A DNA stretch of 64,000 nt from an uncultured Winogradskyella sp. GTDB lineage: Bacteria > Bacteroidota > Bacteroidia > Flavobacteriales > Flavobacteriaceae. The notes under the pieces were generated by a model, which was not told where the DNA came from, did no database searches, and saw only the letters and a list, made by a program, of their open reading frames with translations. This document shows positions 19,332-27,823 of this stretch, piece by piece. A program made the position numbers and the translations under genes. The first letter of the stretch is position 1, and the number at the start of each line of letters is the position of its first letter. The stretch covers positions 372,001-436,000 of the forward strand of contig NZ_CANMCZ010000002.1 of the NCBI RefSeq assembly GCF_947496485.1, read 5' to 3'.

Positions 19332-20117
19332 ATGTTTGATAAGCGTTATTATTATCTCTTAAAAATTCAATATTTAGGCTATCGTTTTCATGGTTGGCAA
19401 AAACAACCAGATGTAAAAACGGTACATCTAATGATTGATCGTACATTAAAATTTATTCTTAAAGATATACGTTTTAAAACCTTAGGTGCAGGAAGAACAG
19501 ATGCCATGGTTTCTGCTAATGAAGCGGCTTTAGAGTTGTTTGTTTATAATGAACCGATTACAGATTTTGAAGCATTTTTAGAACTTTTTAATCATAATCT
19601 ACCACAAGATATTAGAGCTCTATCAATTATTGAAGTTGATAAAAATTTCAATATTATTCAAGATTCAAAGCTGAAGGAATATCATTATGTGTTTTCAGAA
19701 GGTCAAAAAAACCACCCATTTTGTGCTCCTATACTCACCACTATTCTCGAACCTTTGAATGTGGAATTAATGAAACAAGGAGCGAAATTATTTGAAGGGC
19801 ATCATAATTTTAAAACCTATTGTTATCGTGCTACTGATAAAGGTGAATATTATCGCACAATTATATCCTCAGAAATTATTGATAACAATATATATACTGC
19901 GAATTTCTTTCCAGAACATTCCTACGTATTTAAAGTAGTGGGTAAGGGATTTATGCGTAATCAAATTCGCCTAATGTTTGGTAGCTTAATAAAATTAGGT
20001 AGAGGTGAAGTGACTATAGAATATATTAAGGGCACTTTAAAAAGTGACAGTATTGAAGTGATGGACTATATTGCTCCTGCTTCTGGATTAATATTGCATT
20101 CTATAAATTTTGAATAA
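19332..20117 (+). CDS. Atypical TruA-family tRNA pseudouridine synthase
   Basis: A 261-residue member of the TruA family. It begins with the usual YYLLKIQYLGYRFHGWQKQP strand and keeps the catalytic Asp57 in GAGRTDA, but the following residues read MVSA where standard TruA has GVHA. The C-terminal half has FFPEHSYVFKVVGKGFMRNQIRLMFGSLI, matching the family's FLRHMVR-type RNA-binding motif only loosely. TruA isomerises uridines 38-40 of tRNA anticodon arms; this divergent copy may have another RNA target. It converges on the next gene across a bidirectional terminator. Confidence 0.82.
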   Translation: MFDKRYYYLLKIQYLGYRFHGWQKQPDVKTVHLMIDRTLKFILKDIRFKTLGAGRTDAMVSANEAALELFVYNEPITDFEAFLELFNHNLPQDIRALSIIEVDKNFNIIQDSKLKEYHYVFSEGQKNHPFCAPILTTILEPLNVELMKQGAKLFEGHHNFKTYCYRATDKGEYYRTIISSEIIDNNIYTANFFPEHSYVFKVVGKGFMRNQIRLMFGSLIKLGRGEVTIEYIKGTLKSDSIEVMDYIAPASGLILHSINFE

Positions 20118-20151
20118 AAAAAGGTACTAGTTTAATACTAATACCCTTTTT
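20115..20151. terminator. Bidirectional terminator between converging genes
   Basis: A stem with A-rich 5' side and T-rich 3' side (AAAAAGGTA near 20116-20125 with TACCCTTTTT at 20142-20151, and TAGT with ACTA inside) lies between the truA-like gene and the minus-strand membrane protein. Both directions end in a T run. Confidence 0.7.
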
Positions 20152-20174
20152 GAGATTGGTTGGTTAAATTATTA

Positions 20175-20600
20175 TTAGCTTATCCAATTTTTAGCAATAG
20201 CGTTTTTTGCAAACCATATTAGAAATAGACAAACTACTATGACTAGTGCAGGCATAACCATTGCAGCACCTGTCATTTCAACATTCATAAATAAATAGAT
20301 GTGTTGTACAATAGCACCTAGAGCTGATATTATAAATAATGGATGTGCCCATTTTTTTCTTATTAATAATGCTATACATCCTAAAGCACCACAAAAAACA
20401 GCTAAAGCAAAGGCAGCTGTGTACCACGCAGGATACTCGGCTAAAAATTCGGCTTGCTGTTCTTTTGGTAAAGCAGCAATCATTTCGTCAGTAGCAAAAG
20501 CTCTCCCGAGATAAGCCATTACACCAGCACCATTCCATAATAATGCTAATACACTAACAATCCAAAACCATATAGGCGGTTTGTTCATAGAAGTTGTCAT
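20175..20600 (-). CDS. Conserved four-helix membrane protein
   Basis: A 141-residue integral membrane protein with four predicted helices (about residues 9-29, 58-80, 86-106 and 113-133). The loop between helices 1 and 2 has the conserved MIAALPKEQQAEFLAEYPAWY stretch seen in a widespread small family. Members are often labelled sugar transporter without evidence; I see nothing that supports transport. A second Met at residue 5 (MNKPPIW) is an alternative start. It is read alone, towards the truA-like gene. Confidence 0.7.
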   Translation of the reverse strand: MTTSMNKPPIWFWIVSVLALLWNGAGVMAYLGRAFATDEMIAALPKEQQAEFLAEYPAWYTAAFALAVFCGALGCIALLIRKKWAHPLFIISALGAIVQHIYLFMNVEMTGAAMVMPALVIVVCLFLIWFAKNAIAKNWIS

Positions 20601-20727
20601 AATAAAGTTGATTTAATTAGTTAGTTTTTAAACGCAATAATGCACTTTTTCATCAACAATTTATGAAAAAATATGAAAAACACTAATTTCAACAAGAAAT
20701 TAGTTTATGTAAAAGAATGAATTTGGA

Positions 20728-20949
20728 TTATCCTACAACGTGTAATTTAGGATTCTTGTCAACAAATTTTCCGTCAACAGATTCACCTAAAATGATAACT
20801 TCTTTTGAACGTTCGTACATTTTTATTGCACGATGCATCTGTAATTTAGTACCACTGTATAATTTTACGCCTGATTTTGAGCCTTTGTTTCTTATTTCGA
20901 TATAATAACCGTCCTTGAGTTTTGTTGGTCTTGTTGCTGGTCTACCCAT
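20728..20949 (-). CDS. Conserved flavobacterial 73-residue protein
   Basis: A small basic protein starting MGRPATRPTKLKDGYYIEIRN, followed by KGSKSGVKLYSGT, a short helix (QMHRAIKMYERSKEVIILGE) and HVDGKFVD-like ending. I recognise the N-terminal block as strongly conserved in Flavobacteriaceae, which supports a real gene despite its size. The basic, Gly-rich start suggests nucleic-acid contact, but no function is known to me. It has no signal peptide and stands alone on the minus strand. Confidence 0.75.
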   Translation of the reverse strand: MGRPATRPTKLKDGYYIEIRNKGSKSGVKLYSGTKLQMHRAIKMYERSKEVIILGESVDGKFVDKNPKLHVVG

Positions 20950-21153
20950 AAAAGTAAATGTCTGTTTTAAAAGTAGTGCATAATAGGAAAAAATCTAACA
21001 ACTCACAAGTTTATTTTGACAATTCTAAATTAAGATTTTTATACTGTAAATCTCAATGCATAATTTGTAGATTTTCAATGCAGTTATCTAATTATTTCTT
21101 AAATATTAATCAATATTATTTTCTTTCCATATTTTTATAAAAACTTAAATATT

Positions 21154-21831
21154 ATGAGTCTATCAATACCTAAAGAAACCCTTGCATTTTTCAAAAAACT
21201 AGAAAAAAATAATGACAGAGATTGGTTTAATGAGCATAAGCAAGACTTTAAGGCTATTGAGGTTAAGGTAAAAGCAGCCTATAATCATTTAGGCGAATTA
21301 ATGAATACCCATGACCAAATCGAAAAGATTAAAATCTTTAGAATCTATAGAGATGTGCGTTTTTCAAAAAATAAATTACCATACAAAACGCATTTTGGCG
21401 GTTCATTTGCTCGTAAGAAACCAGAGTTAAGAGGTGGTTACTATTTGCATATTCAGGCTAATAATGAATCATTTATTGCCACTGGTTTTTGGGACCCTAA
21501 CAAAGAAGACTTACTAAGAATTAGAAAAGAGTTTGAAATGGATGATAGCGAAATACGTGACATATTAGCAAATAAAAAATTCAAATCTACTTGGGGAAAT
21601 TTTGTTGGTGATGAATTAAAAACTGCTCCAAAGGGGTTTGACAAAGAACATCCTGCAATAGATTTAATTCGCAAAAAACAATTCATTTTTACAAAAAAAT
21701 ATACAGATAAGGAAGTTTTGGCAGAAGGTTTCCTAGAAGAAGTTAATTCAGCATTTAAGACTGTCAGACCATATTTTGATTATATGAGCAGTGTATTGAC
21801 TACCAATTTAAATGGGGAATCATTAATATAA
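21154..21831 (+). CDS. DUF2461 family protein
   Basis: A 225-residue member of the DUF2461/TIGR02453 family. Diagnostic stretches are LAFFKKLEKNNDRDWFNEHK, KIFRIYRDVRFSKNKLPYKTHFGG and the following YYLHIQANNESFIATGFWDP. The family is widespread in bacteria and fungi and has no assigned activity. No signal peptide or membrane segment is present. It ends in a strong hairpin terminator shared with the converging SDR gene. Confidence 0.9.
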   Translation: MSLSIPKETLAFFKKLEKNNDRDWFNEHKQDFKAIEVKVKAAYNHLGELMNTHDQIEKIKIFRIYRDVRFSKNKLPYKTHFGGSFARKKPELRGGYYLHIQANNESFIATGFWDPNKEDLLRIRKEFEMDDSEIRDILANKKFKSTWGNFVGDELKTAPKGFDKEHPAIDLIRKKQFIFTKKYTDKEVLAEGFLEEVNSAFKTVRPYFDYMSSVLTTNLNGESLI

Positions 21832-21832
21832 T

Positions 21833-21862
21833 AAAAGCCGAGTAATCTACTCGGCTTTTTAT
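21833..21862. terminator. Bidirectional terminator between DUF2461 gene and SDR gene
   Basis: AAAAGCCGAGTA (21833-21844) pairs perfectly with TACTCGGCTTTT (21848-21859) around a 3-base loop. The flanking T tract on each strand suits termination of both converging genes. Confidence 0.88.
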
Positions 21863-21879
21863 TTGTTCTAAGCTTTAGC

Positions 21880-22632
21880 TTAGATTTGACTCAGTCCTCC
21901 ATCAACCTCTAATTCCACACCATTTATATAAGACGCATCTTCTGATGCTAAGAAAAGTGCTGTTTTAGCGACTTCTTCAGATGTGCCAAAGCGCCCTAAT
22001 GGGACTTGCGCTGCAAAGCCTTTACCCATTTCCTTCACAACGTCTTGAGGTAAACCCATTTTACCATATAAAGGTGTTTCAATTGGACCAGGAGCTATAG
22101 AGTTTACTCTAATACCTCTAGACCTAACTTCAGATGTCAATACTCTTGAATATGCACGTAACGCACCTTTACTTGCTGAATAAACTGATAATCCCTCAAA
22201 CCCTTTTTGATGAACTATAGAATTGGTAAATAATATTGAGCCACCATCATTAATATGAGGCAAAGCTTCTTTAGTAGTTAAAATTGGACCTTTAACATTA
22301 ATATCAAAGATTTCGTTGTAATGTTCAACTGTTATATCTGTTGTAGGTGTAACTGGAGCAATACCTGCATTAAGAAATAGGATATCTATTTTCCCGTATT
22401 TATCTGTAGCAACTTTAATAAGTCGCTTATTGTCGTCATCAATGGATACATCTGCAACTACAGTTATAAAATCTCCTTCTAAATTTTTTGCGACTTCATC
22501 AAATGCTTCTTTGCGTCGTCCTGATAGTACTACTTTAGCCCCTTCTTTTAAATACAGTTTAGCTGTAGCTAAACCTATTCCACTGTTTGCACCTGTTATT
22601 ACGGCTACTTTGTTTTTTAATTTACTCATCAT
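21880..22632 (-). CDS. SDR-family NAD(P)-dependent oxidoreductase
   Basis: A 250-residue classical short-chain dehydrogenase: cofactor loop TGANSGIG, NAG in LFLNAGIAP, and catalytic YSASKGA with the preceding SIVHQ. The C-terminal segment SYINGVELEVDGG is typical. The Met at residue 2 is an equally good start. The substrate is unknown; members of this type are often induced with quinone or aldehyde stress. It follows the TetR-type repressor on the same strand, 46 bases away, and a copy of the repressor's palindrome sits just before it, so it is the likely regulated target. Confidence 0.9.
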   Translation of the reverse strand: MMSKLKNKVAVITGANSGIGLATAKLYLKEGAKVVLSGRRKEAFDEVAKNLEGDFITVVADVSIDDDNKRLIKVATDKYGKIDILFLNAGIAPVTPTTDITVEHYNEIFDINVKGPILTTKEALPHINDGGSILFTNSIVHQKGFEGLSVYSASKGALRAYSRVLTSEVRSRGIRVNSIAPGPIETPLYGKMGLPQDVVKEMGKGFAAQVPLGRFGTSEEVAKTALFLASEDASYINGVELEVDGGLSQI

Positions 22633-22644
22633 ACTTTGTTTTTA

Positions 22645-22664
22645 TTTGAAACAATCGTTCCAAA
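22645..22664 (-). promoter_or_regulatory. Predicted TetR operator ahead of the SDR gene
   Basis: The 20-base imperfect palindrome TTTGAAACAATCGTTCCAAA lies 13 bases before the SDR start. It shares its outer bases and CGTT core with the site at 23265-23284 before the repressor gene itself. Two matching palindromes in the two promoters of a repressor/target pair are strong evidence for an operator. Confidence 0.72.
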
Positions 22665-22678
22665 TTAGATTAAAAAAA

Positions 22679-23260
22679 TTACTTTAAATTTTGCAAAGTC
22701 GTGTCAATAATACTTTGCAATTGTTTTTTGTCATTAATTAAAATACCAGTCATTCTAAAACCTTGTATTGAGGAAAACAAATACAATGCATAGTCATACG
22801 CACTTTGCTTACTATTAATACTTTGGTTATCTTGACCTTTATGTACTAAATCTTCAAAAAGAGAAAGTGTATTTGACTGATTGCTCATTAAAAAATGATT
22901 AATTGTAGAATCTTGATTGGCCATTTCAGATTTACAATTAGTTATGAGACAACCTTTATGATCTCTATCTTTAGTGATTTCAGTTAAATACAATTCAAAA
23001 ATAGATTCAATAGCTTTTAAAGGACAGTCTGCTTTTAATAAAAGAGTCGTAGTTGCTTTTTGATATTTGTTTTGGTACACCTTTAAGCATTCTAAATAAA
23101 GGTTAAGTTTATTACCAAAAGAATTATAAATGCTTGAGCGGTTTAAATCCGTAGCATCTACCAAATCTTGCATAGATGTTGCATTATATCCTTTAGTATG
23201 GAATACATTACTTGCACTATCTAATACAAATTCTCTATTAAAAACTTCTGTTTTTGGCAT
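22679..23260 (-). CDS. TetR/AcrR-family transcriptional repressor
   Basis: A 193-residue regulator. The N-terminal helix-turn-helix (about residues 8-52) reads FVLDSASNVFHTKGYNATSMQDLVDATDLNRSSIYNSFGNK in outline, a clear TetR DNA-binding domain; the rest is an all-helical ligand-binding and dimerisation domain with a conserved CLITNCKSEM segment. A Cys pair there could sense electrophiles, as in related regulators next to SDR genes, but that is inference. A 20-base palindrome lies 5 bases before its start and another before the SDR gene downstream, so it probably represses itself and the SDR. Confidence 0.92.
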   Translation of the reverse strand: MPKTEVFNREFVLDSASNVFHTKGYNATSMQDLVDATDLNRSSIYNSFGNKLNLYLECLKVYQNKYQKATTTLLLKADCPLKAIESIFELYLTEITKDRDHKGCLITNCKSEMANQDSTINHFLMSNQSNTLSLFEDLVHKGQDNQSINSKQSAYDYALYLFSSIQGFRMTGILINDKKQLQSIIDTTLQNLK

Positions 23261-23264
23261 TTTA

Positions 23265-23284
23265 TTTGAAATGAACGTTTCAAA
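23265..23284 (-). promoter_or_regulatory. Predicted TetR operator ahead of the repressor gene
   Basis: TTTGAAATGAACGTTTCAAA is a palindrome with 7-base perfect outer arms (TTTGAAA/TTTCAAA), immediately upstream of the TetR start. It matches the site at 22645-22664 at 16 of 20 positions, pointing to autorepression. Confidence 0.75.
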
Positions 23285-23347
23285 AATAATATAATTTTAT
23301 ATAACTCAATGTTAAATAAAATAAAAATTTTAAAACTGATAGAAAAA

Positions 23348-23764
23348 CTAAACTGCTTTTAAGACTTCAGGTCTTACAAATAATTGAATATTACTAATCA
23401 ATCGCTCTTTAACGATATTCATCATGCGCTTATTCAGTGCTGAAGAATTCTGAATGTACAACTCATATTCTTCAACTGTAAATTGACCGATAACCATACC
23501 TTTTAGAGAATTTCGGAATTTCATATCCTTCTGTATAACATTATCTATATAATCTAATTGTTTCTGAAGTGCTAAATCATAGAACACATTCTTACGCTTT
23601 TTAATATAATTATTAAATACAGCCACAAACAAATTGTTTTGCATTTTAATAATTGGTCGCAATGTTTTATTCTGAAATAATTCATCTGCAGTCATAGAAT
23701 CATAAATTTTAGCAGAGGCAATTATTGGACGAATTGCAATCAGATCTTCTGTTCTAGAAGTCAT
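23348..23764 (-). CDS. Conserved flavobacterial hypothetical protein
   Basis: A 138-residue soluble helical protein. It opens SRTEDLIAIRPII and has the conserved-looking NKTLRPIIKMQNNLF, FNNYIKKRKNVFYDL, QKDMKFRNSLKGMVIGQFTVEEYELY and NKRMMNIVKERL segments. Homologues in Flavobacteriaceae are sometimes named glyoxalase, but no metal ligands or betaalphabetabetabeta pattern of glyoxalases are seen, so I do not accept that name. It has no signal peptide. A terminator for the next minus-strand gene lies upstream, so it has its own promoter. Confidence 0.65.
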   Translation of the reverse strand: MTSRTEDLIAIRPIIASAKIYDSMTADELFQNKTLRPIIKMQNNLFVAVFNNYIKKRKNVFYDLALQKQLDYIDNVIQKDMKFRNSLKGMVIGQFTVEEYELYIQNSSALNKRMMNIVKERLISNIQLFVRPEVLKAV

Positions 23765-23860
23765 ATCGAAGTTATTAAAGGGATTAATTCTTCAACTAAA
23801 GTAAGTATTAAGCCATAGCAATTAAGTTGACTATAAATATGTTGTTAACGCTCTTATTAA

Positions 23861-23895
23861 CAAAAAGACCGATTTATGACAAATCGGTCTTTTTT
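23861..23895 (-). terminator. Terminator of the BNR-repeat protein gene
   Basis: AAAAAGACCGATTT (23862-23875) pairs perfectly with AAATCGGTCTTTTT (23881-23894) around a 5-base loop. Read on the minus strand it follows the stop of the 1003-residue gene and ends in T residues. Confidence 0.88.
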
Positions 23896-23913
23896 ACTTC
23901 AAGATTTTAAATC

Positions 23914-26900
23914 TTAATCATTTAAGAAATCATCAAATGATTTCATTTCAATGTTCTTAAGCTTAGCTTTAGACTTCAATTTTTCAAATTCTTTTTTCGC
24001 TTTATTGAATCTTTTTTCTATAATCATTAAGTTTTCCATTTCATTGGGAGATGGTTTATCATAACTATAAGCAATTTTGCTAAAGATTTGCGCCATTAAT
24101 TCCCGTAATTGCGGTTCTGCAGATCCTACATAATTATCTCCTGTTGTTATGACTAAGGTTTCTTTTAAAGCTTGTAGTTGTTCTTTTACCTTATTTTTTG
24201 TGTCACTGCTTTCCAAAATAGTATCAATCTGATATACGATGTAAGCCAATTCTTGGGTCATATTATATAAATTCATATTGACTTTTTGTTTAAGAGTTCT
24301 ATCAGCTTCAGAAAGGCCTGCATTGGTATCGTAAACTAATTCAATATTGTGCTCGTATCTCTCTTTACCTTTTGTCAATACAACTTTATAAGTTCCTGCA
24401 GGAACTCTTGGTGAGACAGAACCACTAGTTGTTTTTCCTTTAGCAATTTTTGGTTGCTTAATTCTATAATTCCAATTGACTATGTTAATCCCTTTAGATT
24501 TACCTGGACTTAAGGTTGAAACCTTATTCCCATCCATATCTAGGATTTCCATAGTCATTTTACCAAAAGTATGACGTTTCTGCAGCAAATATTTAATCTG
24601 CGGAAGTCGTGATGGATTTCTACCAACAAACTGAGTTTCTGTTCCAAAACTACCAGCAAATCCGCTTTGATCTACCATTACTGTAGGTTTAGATTCAAAG
24701 AAATGTACTTTTTTTGTCATTATTTCCGGAGTAATTTCTCGCAAGGGAGAAATATCATCAATAATAATAACACCTCGTCCATGAGTTCCTAATACAAGAT
24801 CATTTGTTCTTTTTTGTAGGTCTATAAAGTGTATAGCCACAGCAGGAACATTATTGGTGAACTTGCTCCAACTTTTACCACCATCAAGTGTAATATACAA
24901 TCCGAATTCAGTGCCTAAAAACAAAAGATTAGGATTTACATAATCTTCTTGGATATTTCGAGCAAAGCTTTTTATTTCTGGTGTTGTAATGCTTGTCCAA
25001 GTTGCACCAAAATCACTTGTTTTATAAACATAAGGATTCATATCATTCATGGTATGCCCATCAAAAACAGCATAAGCAGTACCTTTATCATGGACACTTG
25101 CTTCAATATGATAAACCCAAGTATTTTTTGGTAATCCTGGAATATTTAGAGATGTGTTTTTCCATGTTGCACCACCATCTTGAGTTATTTGTATATTGCC
25201 ATCATCGGTACCAACCCAAATGATATTTTCATCTAAGCTAGATTCTACTATAGTGAAAATTGTAGTGTGATTTTCTGCACCAGAATTGTCCATAGATAAA
25301 CCGCCTGAATCTTCTTGCTGCTGTTTTGTTTGATCATTAGTTGTTAGGTCTGGAGATATAATTTCCCAAGTATTCCCCATGTCTTCAGATTTATGAAGGA
25401 ATTGACTTCCCATATAAAAACGATCGGGTTGATGCTCGCTTGTTGCCATTGGAGCATTCCAATTAAAACGTAACTTAGCATGACCTTCTACTGGTAGAGG
25501 TTGAATAGTTTTTACTAATTCATTTTCTACATCATAACGCCACACATTTGCAGCACCTTGCATTTCAGAATAAATCACCTTTTTGGTTGGGTGCGGTAAA
25601 ACTCTAAATCCATCACCACCACCAATAGAATTCCAGTCGCGAGCATTGATACCTCCAGTTGATCGAGATGGTCCATACCAAGAGCCATTATCTTGTAAGC
25701 CACCATAAACATTATAAGGCTCTTCGTTGTCTACACTGATATGATAGAATTGAGATAGCGGAAGATTTTCTACAATCTCCATTGTGGTGCCACCATTCCA
25801 AGATCTGTAAACACCTCCATCTGTACCTGCGTAGATTCTATCTGAATCATTAATATCAAATACAACATCATGAATATCACTGTGCATATTCCCTAAGGTT
25901 TTAAAGGTCTTACCACCATCTCTAGAAATAGAACCCGTTAAACCTCCTTTTATTATGACATCTTCGTTCTTTGGATCTACAACAATTCTTGAGAAATAAA
26001 ATGGTCTAACAGTAAGACCAAAATCATTATTTAATTGTGTCCAATTAGCTCCAGCATCATCACTGCGATATAAACCTTTGCGTTCATCTTTTTCAGCTTC
26101 AATAACAGTATATAATACGTTTGAATTACTTGGTGCTACTGCAATAGCTAATCGTCCTAATTGACCTTCAGGAAACCCATTATGAATTTTATTCCACGTT
26201 TCACCACCATCTGTAGATTTATATAATGCACTTTTATCTCCACCAGACTCAAAAGACCATCCAGAGCGTCTGAATTCCCACATGGATGCATATAATATAT
26301 TCGGGTCGTTTGGATCTATAGCTAAATCTGCACAGCCTGTACGTTGGTCGGTGTAAAGAATTTTATTCCACGTCGCACCTGCATCAGTTGTTTTGTAAAC
26401 TCCACGTTCCTCACTATCTCCCCAAAGTGCTCCTAAAACAGCGACATATACTTCATTTGAGTTATTTGGATTTACTATGATATTTGCAATACGTTCAGAT
26501 TTTTCAAAACCATACTTTTTCCAATTGGCACCACCATCTTCGGATTTGTACAGACCATCACCAATAGACACACTATTACGTGTCCAAGTTTCACCAGTAC
26601 CAACCCATATAATATTGTCAGGACTGCTAGGATCTACTTCAACAGCACCAATAGACTGACAATAATCATCGAATATAGGATTAAAGGTTGTGCCAGCATC
26701 ATTACTTTTCCAAACACCACCACCAGCAGTCCCAGCATATATAATTCTTGAGTTAGTTGGATGTGTTTCCATATCATTAATACGACCACTCATAAGTGCT
26801 GGTCCAATATGTCTTGCCGTGAGATCACCAAATATGGCATCACCATTAATTTTTGATTCTTGTGCTTGTATGTTAAATGCAGATAAGCATAAAAACAACA

Positions 26901-26925
26901 CAAATAGAATTGCTGTTTTCTTCAT
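23914..26925 (-). CDS. Secreted BNR/sortilin-like beta-propeller protein
   Basis: A 1003-residue exported protein with a signal peptide (about 1-21, NIQAQ). Residues about 30-700 form one or two beta-propellers made of repeated Asp-box/BNR units such as SNDAGTTF, SEDGGANWKK, TDAGATWNK, STDGGETWNK and SDDAGANWTQ, the pattern of sortilin/VPS10 and sialidase-like folds. A C-terminal helical region (about 840-1003) contains long charged helices. Family members are commonly called glycosyl hydrolases, though catalytic residues cannot be picked out here. There is no T9SS tail, so it is probably periplasmic or outer-membrane associated. Confidence 0.85.
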   Translation of the reverse strand: MKKTAILFVLFLCLSAFNIQAQESKINGDAIFGDLTARHIGPALMSGRINDMETHPTNSRIIYAGTAGGGVWKSNDAGTTFNPIFDDYCQSIGAVEVDPSSPDNIIWVGTGETWTRNSVSIGDGLYKSEDGGANWKKYGFEKSERIANIIVNPNNSNEVYVAVLGALWGDSEERGVYKTTDAGATWNKILYTDQRTGCADLAIDPNDPNILYASMWEFRRSGWSFESGGDKSALYKSTDGGETWNKIHNGFPEGQLGRLAIAVAPSNSNVLYTVIEAEKDERKGLYRSDDAGANWTQLNNDFGLTVRPFYFSRIVVDPKNEDVIIKGGLTGSISRDGGKTFKTLGNMHSDIHDVVFDINDSDRIYAGTDGGVYRSWNGGTTMEIVENLPLSQFYHISVDNEEPYNVYGGLQDNGSWYGPSRSTGGINARDWNSIGGGDGFRVLPHPTKKVIYSEMQGAANVWRYDVENELVKTIQPLPVEGHAKLRFNWNAPMATSEHQPDRFYMGSQFLHKSEDMGNTWEIISPDLTTNDQTKQQQEDSGGLSMDNSGAENHTTIFTIVESSLDENIIWVGTDDGNIQITQDGGATWKNTSLNIPGLPKNTWVYHIEASVHDKGTAYAVFDGHTMNDMNPYVYKTSDFGATWTSITTPEIKSFARNIQEDYVNPNLLFLGTEFGLYITLDGGKSWSKFTNNVPAVAIHFIDLQKRTNDLVLGTHGRGVIIIDDISPLREITPEIMTKKVHFFESKPTVMVDQSGFAGSFGTETQFVGRNPSRLPQIKYLLQKRHTFGKMTMEILDMDGNKVSTLSPGKSKGINIVNWNYRIKQPKIAKGKTTSGSVSPRVPAGTYKVVLTKGKERYEHNIELVYDTNAGLSEADRTLKQKVNMNLYNMTQELAYIVYQIDTILESSDTKNKVKEQLQALKETLVITTGDNYVGSAEPQLRELMAQIFSKIAYSYDKPSPNEMENLMIIEKRFNKAKKEFEKLKSKAKLKNIEMKSFDDFLND

Positions 26926-26960
26926 TTTATAATTGAATTGGTTGGTTTATAGTTTATATA

Positions 26961-26993
26961 AAAAAATCCCCAATGTTAGTCATTGAGGATTTA
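26961..26993 (-). terminator. Terminator after the first LolA-like gene
   Basis: Read on the minus strand, AAATCCTCAATG pairs with CATTGGGGATTT around a 5-base loop and is followed by a T run. It separates the LolA-like pair from the BNR gene. Confidence 0.8.
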
Positions 26994-27002
26994 AGTGTGT
27001 AT

Positions 27003-27782
27003 TTAGTTTTTCTTATCTGTTATTGGTGTCTCTGTATCTTCAGGATATGCAAACTCTTTAGCATCAATCTCTGGATTTAATTCAATTTTATCTACTGATA
27101 AAGAGAAACCAGGTTGTCCTTTAAGGCCTTGAGTCATAGAATACGCAAAGTAAATTCCATCGACTTCTTGATAATCACTGAAAGTAGTTTCGGAAACTTT
27201 TCCTTTTGCTGGTCCTGATTTAATTTCGCTTTGTGTTGCTATTGGTACATAGTTTTCAGTATCGAAAAAATAATAAGTTACATTCTCTTCTGGTTTACTA
27301 TCAACAATCATTGGTTTCTTAGTCAATTTTATTTTGAAAGTATTTGTACCAGCGATTTCTTCTTCTCCTAATAATTCAATAGTGAAGCCTTTTTCTTTAT
27401 AATTTAAAAAAGGATCTGGAAAACTTGTAGATTCAAGTTTCATATTATCTGTAGTTTCTTGGTCGCTTTTTTCAGCTTTTTGAGTCATCATATTGGTATT
27501 CCATAGTACTTCACCATCAAAAACATTTTGCTTAACAGTCTGACCTTGAATATTTAGAATCACCATTCGCTGCCCTTCCTTTAATTGTATTATTTCTGCA
27601 GGAAACTCCATACCGCTTTGATTTATTTTTGCAGAAATCTTAACGCCTTCTAATTTGCTCCAGGCTTCTATGCCGCCAGTATTTTCAAAATATGTTGAAA
27701 TAATTTCTTCTGCTGTTTGCGAATTTGAAGAGTAACTAAAGCTCACTAAAAGAGCTAAAAAAATTAATTTTAAAGTTTTCAT
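27003..27782 (-). CDS. LolA-like outer-membrane lipoprotein-sorting family protein
   Basis: A 259-residue exported protein with a signal peptide (about 1-20, SYSSNSQ) followed by TAEEIISTYFENTGGIEAWSKLEGVKISAKI. The remaining half-barrel strands (VFDGEVLWNTNMMTQKAEK, YYFDTENYVPIATQSEIKSGPAKGKVSETTFSDYQEVDGIYFAYSM) are those of the LolA/LppX-like fold, which shields acyl chains of lipoproteins or lipids in the periplasm. The actual cargo is unknown. It is a tandem duplicate of the gene at 27824-28573, with the same layout and many identical segments, and is probably cotranscribed with it. Confidence 0.8.
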   Translation of the reverse strand: MKTLKLIFLALLVSFSYSSNSQTAEEIISTYFENTGGIEAWSKLEGVKISAKINQSGMEFPAEIIQLKEGQRMVILNIQGQTVKQNVFDGEVLWNTNMMTQKAEKSDQETTDNMKLESTSFPDPFLNYKEKGFTIELLGEEEIAGTNTFKIKLTKKPMIVDSKPEENVTYYFFDTENYVPIATQSEIKSGPAKGKVSETTFSDYQEVDGIYFAYSMTQGLKGQPGFSLSVDKIELNPEIDAKEFAYPEDTETPITDKKN

Positions 27783-27823
27783 TATTGTTTTTTTGTATGT
27801 TAAGTAAATTGTTTGATTAAGAA

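Noticed and set aside
24949..25223. Two plus-strand frames of 61 and 76 residues
   Set aside because: They lie wholly inside the 1003-residue BNR gene on the opposite strand and arise from its codon pattern.
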